Assembly (NCBI GenBank): GCA_047634015.1
Contig: JBLIDB010000017.1
Coordinates: 1-35,719, forward strand
Origin: JAJRXG01 sp047634015
GTDB taxonomy: Bacteria > Bacteroidota > Bacteroidia > Chitinophagales > Saprospiraceae
Reading direction: 5' to 3'
DNA: 35,719 nucleotides
Under the pieces are notes generated by a model. That model saw only the letters and a program-made list of their open reading frames with translations, had not been told where the DNA came from and did not search any database. Within the stretch, counting starts at the first letter, position 1. Each line of letters opens with the position of its first letter. Of this stretch, positions 1 through 8,227 are shown piece after piece. The position numbers and the translations under genes were made by a program.

Positions 1-1526
1 CTATTGATAAGAAGGAGCTTTTAGAAGCTCCTGACAGGCTCAACAAGATCACTGATTACATCATCCATCATCATAAGCGTAAGACGCATTCTGGTGAGTT
101 TACAGCGATGTTCTGTGTAAGTAGTGTTGATGTGCTCATTAAGTATTATGAGCTATTTAAAGAGAAGAAGCAGGAGGGGAAACACAAGCTAAAGATTGCC
201 ACGATATTCAGTTATACAGCTAATGAAGAAGATAAAGATGCTGATGGATATATAGAAGATGCCTTTGTTCAGACGGATGGTAAGGAGAAAAAGGAAAACA
301 AGCACACGAGAGATAAGTTGGATGAATTTATTGCTGACTACAATGAGATGTTCCAGAGTAAGTACAGCACACGCGACAGCAAGTCATATTACAATTACTA
401 TAAGGACATAGCCAATCGGGTGAAGAGGAAGCAGATAGATATCCTGATTGTGGTCAATATGTTCCTGACGGGATTTGATAGTAAGCCTCTTAATACTTTG
501 TATGTAGATAAGAATCTACGCTATCACGGATTGATACAGGCCTTCAGTCGTACCAATCGCATACTTAATGAACTCAAGTCACAAGGCAACATCCTATCTT
601 TTAGAAACCTTAAGCAGCGGACGGATGAAGCGATCATTCTATTCTCTAATAAGGAGGCAATAGAAGAAATTATAATACCGCCTTATAATGAGCAGGTAGA
701 AAAGTTCAATGTTGCTTTTACCGAATTAATAAAGATCGCTCCCACACATCAAAGTGTGGATGATCTAAAAGATGAGGATGAAGAATTAGCCTTTGTACAA
801 AAATTCAGAGAGGTCATGAGGACACTCAATGTATTACAATCCTTTGCAGATTTCTCTTGGGAGAATCTGGGGATGGATGAGCAACAATTTGAAAACTATA
901 AGAGCAAGTACCTTGATCTATATGACAAGGTGAAAACGGATAATCAAAAAGAAGTCGTCTCGGTATTGGATGAGGTAGACTTCGAACTGGAGCTGATCCA
1001 TCGGGATGAAATCAATGTAGTATATATATTAGGACTACTTGCAGATCTTCATGATACAGCACCCAAAGACAAAGCCAAGAAACATCAACAGATTGTTGAT
1101 ATATTGGCAGGGCAATCACAACTCAGAAGCAAGAAGGAACTTATCGAGAAGTTTATAAATGACAACCTCCCTAAGTTGGATGACAGCACCAACATCCCTG
1201 ATGAGTTTGACAACTATTGGAATGCAGAAAAGCGAAGTGCCTTTGATGCCATGTGTAAGGAAGAAGGAATAAAGCCTGCCAAGCTGGATAAGATCATTAG
1301 CAACTATATGTTTTCAGGTAGAGAACCATTGAGAGATTCCATCATCAATAGCCTTGAAACAAAACCAAGTGTACTAAAGCGTAAATCTATAGGAGAAAGA
1401 GTATTACAAAAGATGTTAGACTTTGTAGATACTTATATCAATGGTGTGCCTTCGGGTGGGGCGAAGGTTTATCCACTTTCTAATCCTTATCCAATGGCTG
1501 CTGAGGAGACAGGGCAATATAATTAG
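1..1526 (+). CDS. hsdR: Type I restriction enzyme R subunit, C-terminal part (5' end outside window)
   Basis: The reading frame is open from the left edge (first whole codon at base 3) to TAG at 1524-1526, so only the last ~508 residues are present. The segment TGFDSKPLNTLYVDK followed by HGLIQAFSRTNR is the helicase motif V/VI region of HsdR, the ATP-dependent translocase and nuclease subunit of type I restriction systems. The downstream part is rich in charged helices, as in the HsdR C-terminal region that docks to the methyltransferase. The N-terminal nuclease domain and Walker motifs lie upstream of the window. No hsdM or hsdS follows, so those genes, if present, are upstream. The gene is intact where visible and unrelated to the sulfatase locus to its right. 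Confidence 0.9.
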   Translation, partial: IDKKELLEAPDRLNKITDYIIHHHKRKTHSGEFTAMFCVSSVDVLIKYYELFKEKKQEGKHKLKIATIFSYTANEEDKDADGYIEDAFVQTDGKEKKENKHTRDKLDEFIADYNEMFQSKYSTRDSKSYYNYYKDIANRVKRKQIDILIVVNMFLTGFDSKPLNTLYVDKNLRYHGLIQAFSRTNRILNELKSQGNILSFRNLKQRTDEAIILFSNKEAIEEIIIPPYNEQVEKFNVAFTELIKIAPTHQSVDDLKDEDEELAFVQKFREVMRTLNVLQSFADFSWENLGMDEQQFENYKSKYLDLYDKVKTDNQKEVVSVLDEVDFELELIHRDEINVVYILGLLADLHDTAPKDKAKKHQQIVDILAGQSQLRSKKELIEKFINDNLPKLDDSTNIPDEFDNYWNAEKRSAFDAMCKEEGIKPAKLDKIISNYMFSGREPLRDSIINSLETKPSVLKRKSIGERVLQKMLDFVDTYINGVPSGGAKVYPLSNPYPMAAEETGQYN

Positions 1527-1531
1527 TACAG

Positions 1532-2134
1532 ATGCTATCAACCACAGAATTATTTGTCGAACATATTATTTCAGGTATTCTTTCCTTGATATGGGTAGGT
1601 GCGATAGCATTTTCTGTAACAGGTATAGATCCTTCCTTGATGCCCTTCATCAAGGACTTCTGGGGATTGTTTGCATTAGTAACAACAGCTATTGCCTACC
1701 CTATAGGCATCTTTGTAGATACGATAGCAGATAAGATATTAGAAAGGTGGAATGGACGTATCAAAGTGAAAAATGAAGTACAAAACGAAAGCATCATACT
1801 ACTCTTACACAAGCTAAAAGATGACAACTTAACAGCCTACTTCACTTACAACCGATTCAAAACAAGGGTGTCAAGATCTTCTGCTCTAAACTTTCTACTG
1901 ATTGGTATTACTGTTCCAATGTTCATCCTTTTACAAGGCAATGCATTAGGTGTCGAGCATCCTTTAAGGATCGCTCTAACCATCTTTATAACCTTTATAT
2001 TATTATCAGTGATAGCTATTCTCTTGTGGAGAGAGATCGCCTATTCAGTCCATAGACGGACGAAGCAGGTGGTGGATAGCAATAGGGGCGCAGGATTCAA
2101 GAATGTGCCTGTAATGGTGCCGCCAATGAAATAA
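1532..2134 (+). CDS. Hypothetical membrane protein with about four transmembrane helices
   Basis: This 200-residue protein has an ATG five bases after the hsdR stop and is probably co-transcribed with it. Hydrophobic stretches at about residues 8-30, 40-62, 116-136 and 142-165 suggest four membrane helices. A charged cytoplasmic-type segment (about 66-112, rich in K, E and N) lies between the second and third. The C-terminus is basic and then ends VPVMVPPMK. I do not recognise the family. Its position behind hsdR suggests an accessory of the restriction locus, but nothing in the sequence proves a functional link. The four-helix and coding calls come from hydrophobicity and the clean frame only. 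Confidence 0.6.
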   Translation: MLSTTELFVEHIISGILSLIWVGAIAFSVTGIDPSLMPFIKDFWGLFALVTTAIAYPIGIFVDTIADKILERWNGRIKVKNEVQNESIILLLHKLKDDNLTAYFTYNRFKTRVSRSSALNFLLIGITVPMFILLQGNALGVEHPLRIALTIFITFILLSVIAILLWREIAYSVHRRTKQVVDSNRGAGFKNVPVMVPPMK

Positions 2135-2171
2135 GAATAAGGTATGAATTGAAAGAGGTTGGCATACAGTC

Positions 2172-2411
2172 TTGGGAAAGGGAGCCGTATTAGGAAACCT
2201 CACTAGCCGCCTCACCACAGCAAGAACTTTTGATCAAGAGCTTAAAGAGAAGATTCGTGATAATTATCTGCGAAGAATCCATAAAGGAGAAGTAAGAGAA
2301 ATAAGGAAGTCAGAAAAGGAAGTATCAGAGATACTACATGGATGCAGATATTTGTTAGATCGCTATGATCTATTTGTTATTAATAGGAAACTTTCTATAT
2401 TATTTATATGA
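2172..2411 (+). CDS. Doubtful small ORF, 79 residues
   Basis: The frame opens after TGA at 2145-2147 and the only early start is TTG at 2172; there is no ATG near the beginning. The product is highly charged in the middle (many K, E and R) and ends in a hydrophobic tail. It could be the remains of a longer gene cut by the IS that starts at 2462, or not coding at all. No family recognised. Confidence 0.25.
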   Translation: MGKGAVLGNLTSRLTTARTFDQELKEKIRDNYLRRIHKGEVREIRKSEKEVSEILHGCRYLLDRYDLFVINRKLSILFI

Positions 2412-2461
2412 ATATGTAACAAGCAAGGACGAAGAAAGGAACATTCTTGGTTTTGGGTTAT
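2412..2461. other. Short spacer before the decayed IS
   Basis: Fifty bases separate the doubtful ORF from the left terminal repeat of the IS. No coding, hairpin or promoter signal was seen. No clear target-site duplication pairs this flank with the one beyond 4009. Confidence 0.4.
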
Positions 2462-2475
2462 GGATATTCAGAAGT
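2462..2475 (+). repeat. Left terminal inverted repeat of the decayed IS
   Basis: GGATATTCAGAAGT, identical to the reverse complement of 3996-4009. Confidence 0.8.
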
Positions 2476-2532
2476 AAAGTGATTACATAGCAATCTACCC
2501 TTAAACTCTCGTTTTAGAATTTGTTCTATATT

Positions 2533-3888
2533 TTAGGCTGCTTGAGCAGAGGATTGAGTCATTCTGCGGCCTATTTGTAGGGTATTAGAGGTATGGATTC
2601 CTATAAATATCCAAAATGTTTCTGTGGCTTTAGTTCTTGCCTTTACTCTATTCAGGAGAAAGTACTCTTTGTCCGTCCCGAAGCTACCTTCTAACCGGCT
2701 TGCTCTCTCTTTCGTGATCATTTTTGCTATTTGACGCTTATGCTTGTCATGCTTTCCCACTCTTCCTATTATTTTAAAATCAGTCAAGATCCCTCGCTTA
2801 GTAATGAACTTCCTATTCTTACTAGTCGCATAGATAGCATCCGCTCCAACTATCTTGACCTTGGTGTTCGTTAGTTGCTGCGCTTTGTATATCGTCTCTT
2901 CTAATCTTATTCCCTCATTGAAGGCATCATAGCTTAGATACTCTATAAAGCTGATTCCATCTATTTGTAATTTATGCCCCTTCGCTCCAAATTCTACTTT
3001 CTTTATTTCTTTGCCTCTTACTATCGGACGTAAATAAGGTTTGTCTATGGATACGATTCTATTAGAAGGATTTTTGTCTTCGTAAAACTTGGATGTTTGC
3101 TGACTCAGAATAATCCCAATTGTAGCTCTTCTTTCTATGTAGGAAGGAAATAGACTATAGTCCCCTAAACTTTCTAATTCGAACAGTGCGCCATTTATCT
3201 TCTTTAGAAGGTTTAGTAAGCCTCGGGTTAAAGGCCTTGCCTTCCTTTTTGTCTTTCGGCGCATCTTGCTATAGTTCACATAACGCTTTGTCCATTTTAT
3301 TTTCTTTGTCCTCATCGTATGACGCCCCGCTTGTTTGCTTAAGCTCTTTAATTGCGGGTAACTCCAATCTACTGCTTCCCATAATAATTTAATATCGGTA
3401 AGGTAACGCACATCACTTTCATAGCATGTAGCATCACATGTTATACTACTCAAATCATTCATGTATGGCTTCCAATGAACACATAGTAGCTTCTGCATGT
3501 CCTCAATGTTTAATAGCTTAGAAAGCTCACATCTGATCTAGCTAACGATCTTAAAATTACTTATACGCTTACCCGGACCCAGCCATATATCACAGAATAT
3601 TTGATAGTAAACATTGCCATTAAGCTGTTCAATCAACTTATGATCTGAACAACAGCAAAAATGTTTCTAAAACATGAGAGCCAACTTCCCCTTCGGAGAA
3701 AAAATACTTTGAGGACCTTTCCTTGAATCTTTTAGACCCATCTGAGCTACCATAGAATCAAGAGGAAGCGATTGGTGAATCTTACCTAAATCTGTCGCTT
3801 TAAAAGAGTTGTAATACGAATTCTACGAAGAAGCAAAATCAGGAAACTCTAATATTGATTGAAAACCACTAATTCTTTGTGTTTTCAT
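2533..3888 (-). pseudogene. IS5/IS1182-type transposase with three in-frame TAG codons
   Basis: Reading from ATG at 3888-3886, one continuous frame of 451 codons plus TAA (2535-2533) encodes a DDE transposase. It is interrupted at three TAG codons (3825-3823, 3669-3667 and 3540-3538). Recognisable blocks are SFKATDLGKIHQSLPLDSM near the N-terminus, LIEQLNGNVYYQIFCDIW in the middle, and SITCDATCYESDVRY, which holds the first catalytic Asp region. A later VKIVGADAIYAT block holds another Asp. Only the part after the last TAG, from an internal ATG at 3498, forms a long ORF (321 residues). All three lesions are nonsense changes in the same frame; no frameshift was found. The element should therefore be unable to move by itself. 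Confidence 0.85.
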
Positions 3889-3995
3889 CTTAACTGTTTT
3901 TAGAATTACCCCGTTTCTTGCGCTAATGACGCTTTAAAGGGGTATTCTTTTGCAGTAAGATAAGGATAAGGTGTTGACTATATAGTGACGAAAGC

Positions 3996-4009
3996 ACTTC
4001 TGAATATCC
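3996..4009 (-). repeat. Right terminal inverted repeat of the decayed IS
   Basis: ACTTCTGAATATCC, the exact inverted partner of 2462-2475. Confidence 0.8.
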
Positions 4010-4017
4010 CTGATTAT

Positions 4018-5382
4018 CTACTCCTGCCAAGGCACGGAGCCGGATTTTCTAATATGTTCCCTTAAGCCTATCCGAAGGGTATCATAAGCTGAGACTCCAA
4101 CTGTTTGTAAAGCGGTAGTCTCAAATGCATCATTTGCGATATTGAAATACTCAATAGTGTCGTAAGGCGTATTCTGCAATATTTTGTGATCACCATAACG
4201 AGCAGCATAATACGCTTGCCCTCCATATCTATTGCCTCCTTCTCTGCGTACCCAATAGACCAAGCGATCATCTGTAACTTGTTCTTTGCCAAGAAGTGAC
4301 GGTAGTATACTGATCCCATCTACTTCATGCTCCAAGGTGACGCCGGCCACATCACAAAATGTGGTAAAGAGATCCATATGCAGTGCCAGATTATTATTCG
4401 AGCTTCCGGAAGCAATTCGATCCTTCCATTTAACAAAGGCGGGCACCTTAATTCCTCCTTCATAATGATCTTGTTTACCTCCTCGTAGATCACCGTTGCT
4501 CTGAGCAAACCTTAAGGCTCCACCATTGTCAGACGTAAAAACGATAAGGGTGTTTTCAACCAATCCAGTGGATTCCAGTTTCTGTAATACTCGACCTATA
4601 GAGTGATCCAAATGTTCAATAAAAGCCACATTTTTAGCCCTGGCGTGGTCTATTCCCTTCTCTCTTTCCAATACTTTATCTAACCATTCTTGTGGTGGTT
4701 GAATAGGGAAGTGTGGCGCATTGTATGCCAGGTATAAATAGAAAGGATCGTCATCATTTTTTCGCTCTTCCAAATATTCAATTGACCAATCTGTGAATAG
4801 ATCTGTGGCATGTCCCTCGGGGTCTATTTCTTCTTGATTGTGACGCATCCAGTTAATGCCTCCTCGACGGTGATCCCAATAATCCTCCATCATGTCTCCC
4901 AAAAAGCCTCTAAAGAGATCAAAACCTTTTTCGTTAGGTGTATTCGGACTTTCTAAACCTAAATGCCATTTTCCAATTAGAGCGGACTCATATCCTTTTG
5001 TCTTTAAAAGTTCAGGAAGCAAAATGGCTTTTGGGTCCATATATCCCCAGTTGTTGATTTCATTCTGACGAATGACTCCAGGTACGCCTACTAAATCAGG
5101 ATACCTTCCAGTCAACAGTGAAGCCCTGCTTGGAGAGCAAACAGTACAATTCGCATAAAAATTAGTGCAGGACATACTTTGACTCGCAAAATTGTCAATA
5201 TAAGGTGTCTCCATATCCGTAGCCCCCTGACAAGATAAATCGCCAAAGCCAAGATCATCAACAAAGATGCAGATGATATTAGGAGGCTTTTCAGACAGTT
5301 CAATTTCTTTTGAAATCTCCTGAGGAGAACAACTAAAAATTATAAATATCAAATAAGCGGACGTTAAGATCTTATCTATCAT
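4018..5382 (-). CDS. Type I sulfatase, lipoprotein (S1_16-like)
   Basis: A 454-residue exported sulfatase predicted to hydrolyse sulfate esters on a glycan. The N-terminus is a lipoprotein signal ending at Cys18 (IIFSC). The metal-binding Asp pair is at about 42-43. The formylglycine site CSPSRASLLTGR starts at Cys82, and the catalytic Lys/His motif GKWHLG has K138 and H140. A TSDNG motif holds the later metal ligands. The block RYPDLVGVPGVIR and the C-terminal SGSVPWQE are reminiscent of the S1_16 subfamily, from memory and not by search. It is the last gene of a - strand operon; its ATG is one base beyond the stop of the sulfatase gene upstream. The dead IS begins 8 bp after its stop but has not cut the protein, whose ending looks natural. 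Confidence 0.93.
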   Translation of the reverse strand: MIDKILTSAYLIFIIFSCSPQEISKEIELSEKPPNIICIFVDDLGFGDLSCQGATDMETPYIDNFASQSMSCTNFYANCTVCSPSRASLLTGRYPDLVGVPGVIRQNEINNWGYMDPKAILLPELLKTKGYESALIGKWHLGLESPNTPNEKGFDLFRGFLGDMMEDYWDHRRGGINWMRHNQEEIDPEGHATDLFTDWSIEYLEERKNDDDPFYLYLAYNAPHFPIQPPQEWLDKVLEREKGIDHARAKNVAFIEHLDHSIGRVLQKLESTGLVENTLIVFTSDNGGALRFAQSNGDLRGGKQDHYEGGIKVPAFVKWKDRIASGSSNNNLALHMDLFTTFCDVAGVTLEHEVDGISILPSLLGKEQVTDDRLVYWVRREGGNRYGGQAYYAARYGDHKILQNTPYDTIEYFNIANDAFETTALQTVGVSAYDTLRIGLREHIRKSGSVPWQE

Positions 5383-5383
5383 T

Positions 5384-6721
5384 TTACTTCGTTTTTTGAG
5401 TCACAGTATTCATTTCTTGTTCCCATTGTTCAAGCGCAGCGGACATTGTTTTGACTCTTTCTGGGTGTAGTGCGATTATATTGTCGGATTCAGTGATGTC
5501 ATTCTCTAAATTAAAAAGCATTGTATCTGATTCACTTATCAAGAGCTTGTATTCGTTTTGTCGGATCGTTTTCTCTTTTAGATATTTCCAAAATAGATTT
5601 CTTTCAGGCAAAGCTTGACCAGTCAAAAGAAGCTGACTGAGGTCTAATCCATCGAGTTGCAATGTAGCGATATTCTTTATCTGGGTGAGTGATAATATCG
5701 TAGGCATCCAGTCAAATGTCATTGCGAGCTCATTAGTAATACCTTGCTCTATCTTGCCCTTCCAGTATGCGATTGCAGGCACTCGATGCCCTCCTTCATG
5801 GAGGCTAATTTTATTACCTTTTAATATTCCATTGTGTCCAAAACTTTCTGCTCCATTATCAGAGATAAATAAGACTAAAGTGTTCTCATCCAGATTTAAA
5901 TCTGTAAGCGTCTTTAAAATTTTCCCGACACCATCATCCATTGATTCTACCATGTCAATATAAGCACGATCTCTATCTTCGACTGGGCCATAATAGGTGA
6001 ATTCATTATCATCAAAGCGGTAGGCGGGGTCATCAGGACCTTGAAATGGAACATGTGGTGATTCATATGGAACATAAGCAAAGAATGGAACCTCCTTGTG
6101 TTCTTTTATAAAATCAATGGTATGATCAGTTATCAAATCGGTTACATATCCTTCCTCTTTTATAGAGTCCAAATTATGCCACCAATCATAGATTCCAGCA
6201 TTGTCATAATGAGAATGATAATCAATGTTGCCACTTACGTAACCATAAAATTCATCAAAACCATGATAAACAGGGTTGTACTCAGGCTCGTACCCCAGAT
6301 GCCATTTGCCAAACAAACCTGTTGCGTAACCGTTAGATTTGAGCAATTTGGCGATCGTTATTTCGGAGGTATCTAACCCTACTTGGCGTGTAGGCCCCTT
6401 TACATATATTACGCCCTCCAATCCAACTCGCTGTTGATAGCTTCCAGTCAATAAAGCGGCTCTCGTTGGAGTACAAACTGAACTATTAGAATGAAAATCT
6501 GTAAATCGAAGACCCCCTTCTGCCATCCTGTCAATATTCGGTGTATGAAGGACTTTATTACCATAACAGCTCAGACCTTCATATCCGAGATCGTCAGCCA
6601 TGATCAGAATGATATTCGGAGGATTAAATCCAGAACTATGCGTATTTTCTAATTTACAACTTTGCAAAATCAAGAGTCCTGCGAATAAAAAGCAGTGTAT
6701 ACTATTTGTCTTTGTTATCAT
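5384..6721 (-). CDS. Type I sulfatase, lipoprotein, CTPTR active site
   Basis: A 445-residue sulfatase with a lipoprotein signal ending at Cys22 (ILQSC), so probably anchored to a membrane facing the periplasm or outside. Visible active-site elements are ADDLGYEGL (metal Asp pair about 43-44), CTPTRAALLTG with formylglycine precursor Cys83, GKWHLG with K139 and H141, a PHVPF histidine, and SDNGAE. The variant CTPTR still fits the C-x-P-x-R rule used by formylglycine maturases. A segment HGFDEFYGYVSGNIDYHSH follows, different from the other sulfatases here, implying a different sulfate position or sugar. It sits 8 bp after the preceding gene and one base before the next. Exact substrate cannot be read from the sequence. 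Confidence 0.93.
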   Translation of the reverse strand: MITKTNSIHCFLFAGLLILQSCKLENTHSSGFNPPNIILIMADDLGYEGLSCYGNKVLHTPNIDRMAEGGLRFTDFHSNSSVCTPTRAALLTGSYQQRVGLEGVIYVKGPTRQVGLDTSEITIAKLLKSNGYATGLFGKWHLGYEPEYNPVYHGFDEFYGYVSGNIDYHSHYDNAGIYDWWHNLDSIKEEGYVTDLITDHTIDFIKEHKEVPFFAYVPYESPHVPFQGPDDPAYRFDDNEFTYYGPVEDRDRAYIDMVESMDDGVGKILKTLTDLNLDENTLVLFISDNGAESFGHNGILKGNKISLHEGGHRVPAIAYWKGKIEQGITNELAMTFDWMPTILSLTQIKNIATLQLDGLDLSQLLLTGQALPERNLFWKYLKEKTIRQNEYKLLISESDTMLFNLENDITESDNIIALHPERVKTMSAALEQWEQEMNTVTQKTK

Positions 6722-6729
6722 ACCCCTAT

Positions 6730-8217
6730 TTAGAATCTTCCTTTATTATTGTTTAATACTGCTTTCGACTTAGATCCCGGCATATCACCTCTAATATTAT
6801 AATGCTCCGTCTTGTTATTCCCTGACGATTTAAGATACCAATTTTTGGTTATTTGATCTGGAATTCCATCCCCAGTTTCCCTCATCCATTCGGTAAGAAT
6901 GGCCCTTAATTCTGTAAGTGGTCCATTATAATCTGCAAGACTTGCAACATTGTGCAACTGACTAGGATCTTTATAAAAATCATATAACTCTTCATGAGGT
7001 CTTGGTGTCAAAAATATATCCGACTGAAGATCTGATAATTGACCGCTCTTACGTAGTGCTATCAACTCGGCAAATGATTCACTATTTAAAGCATCCAAAG
7101 GCCCTATCTGAGTACGTGTCGGACGGGAGTTAAGAATATACAAATGATCCTTATCACGCACCATTCTCTCATGTGCTTCGTAATCATGCCAATTATGTTC
7201 GGCGAATATATAATTCCGGAAATCCCCTTCTGGATTATCAAGTAGTTCCTTAAAACTATATCCTTGAATGTGGTCAGGAATATCAATTCCTCCTAATTCT
7301 AAAATTGTAGGAGCAATATCTATGGAGCTTATAAGACTATTGGAGATCTTCCCATTATGTTTAAGTCCATCAGGCCAATGAATAATAAAGGGAGTTTTCA
7401 TTCCTCTGTCATTGACCCTTGTCTTACTATGCGGAAAAGGCCTGCCATTATCGGCCATAACTACAATTATAGTATTGTCAAATACTTCTTGAGTTTTTAA
7501 TTCTTTTACTACCTCTCCGATATGGTGATCAAATCTTTTAACCTCATCGTAATATTGTGCCAGATCCATTTTTGTTCCGGGACCATTAACTAAATAATCT
7601 GGTGGGTTGATGCTGTCAGGATTATGGACCCCAGAAAAATCATTTGGACCCCAGACGCGATGCGCATCATATGCTGCTAACCACAGAAAAAATGGCTTGG
7701 TTCTAGGTCTTTCCTGAACGGATTGTACCCAGTTGTCTTCGCCGCCATCCCCATTGCTATTGTTATTATCGTAAATAACATCAAATCCCCTTTTTGCATA
7801 CTCCCCCATGTGAAACTTCCCCGCCTGCACACAGTAATATTCGTTCTTTCTCAATATTTCTGGAAAAGAAACCATGTTCAGAGGAGGTTCTGTATGTAGT
7901 TCTGCAGCCCCAGTATTATGAGGATATCGGCCTGTGATAATACTGTTCCTACTAGGACTACAAGAGCTCGCAGTCAGATACACATTTGTGAATCTGATGC
8001 CACTTGAAGCTAAATTATCAATATTGGGAGTTTGAACAATCGAATTCCCATAGCAACCCAAGTCATTCCAGCTTACATCATCAGCTATAAAGATTACAAC
8101 ATTAGGAGGATGTATACTATTTGCAACTTCTAACTTCTTATTGTGATCATTCTCGCAGCCCGATAGACTTACTAAGAAAATGAAAAGTAGCGTACAAAAT
8201 TTATAGAGTCTCACCAT
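6730..8217 (-). CDS. Type I sulfatase, lipoprotein, SGSH-like (S1_8-type)
   Basis: A 495-residue sulfatase with lipobox LSGC (Cys21). Its formylglycine site CSPSRNSIITGRYPHNTGA starts at Cys86. The Lys/His motif is GKFHMG (K134, H136) rather than GKWHLG. The early motif is ADDVSWNDLGCYG. This combination resembles the heparan N-sulfatase (SGSH) branch, so an N-sulfated or related amino-sugar substrate is possible; that is inference from motif style only. It begins 10 bp after the stop of the hybrid sensor gene, so sensor and three sulfatases very likely share a transcript. Length is normal for the branch and no lesions were seen. Confidence 0.92.
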   Translation of the reverse strand: MVRLYKFCTLLFIFLVSLSGCENDHNKKLEVANSIHPPNVVIFIADDVSWNDLGCYGNSIVQTPNIDNLASSGIRFTNVYLTASSCSPSRNSIITGRYPHNTGAAELHTEPPLNMVSFPEILRKNEYYCVQAGKFHMGEYAKRGFDVIYDNNNSNGDGGEDNWVQSVQERPRTKPFFLWLAAYDAHRVWGPNDFSGVHNPDSINPPDYLVNGPGTKMDLAQYYDEVKRFDHHIGEVVKELKTQEVFDNTIIVVMADNGRPFPHSKTRVNDRGMKTPFIIHWPDGLKHNGKISNSLISSIDIAPTILELGGIDIPDHIQGYSFKELLDNPEGDFRNYIFAEHNWHDYEAHERMVRDKDHLYILNSRPTRTQIGPLDALNSESFAELIALRKSGQLSDLQSDIFLTPRPHEELYDFYKDPSQLHNVASLADYNGPLTELRAILTEWMRETGDGIPDQITKNWYLKSSGNNKTEHYNIRGDMPGSKSKAVLNNNKGRF

Positions 8218-8227
8218 GTTATCATTT

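Larger units (their letters stand above)
2462..4009 (-). mobile_element. Decayed insertion sequence (IS5/IS1182-type), 1548 bp between terminal repeats
   Basis: The element is bounded by the perfect 14-bp inverted repeat GGATATTCAGAAGT (2462-2475; reverse complement at 3996-4009). Outside these 14 bases the match stops; inside, a looser match continues for about 15 bases. One transposase frame on the - strand fills it and is broken by nonsense codons. The right end lies 8 bp from the stop codon of the neighbouring sulfatase gene, so the element landed just beyond that gene. I could not find a clean target-site duplication, which fits an old insertion. Confidence 0.8.

Noticed and set aside
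1441..1734. 97-codon + strand ORF across the hsdR/membrane-protein junction
   Set aside because: It overlaps two better-supported frames and has no features of its own.
2533..3888. TAG codons in the transposase as evidence of a recoded genetic code
   Set aside because: TAG also ends several genes whose ends look natural (hsdR at 1524-1526, the sulfatase at 4018-4020, the symporter at 31868-31870), so it works as a stop here.
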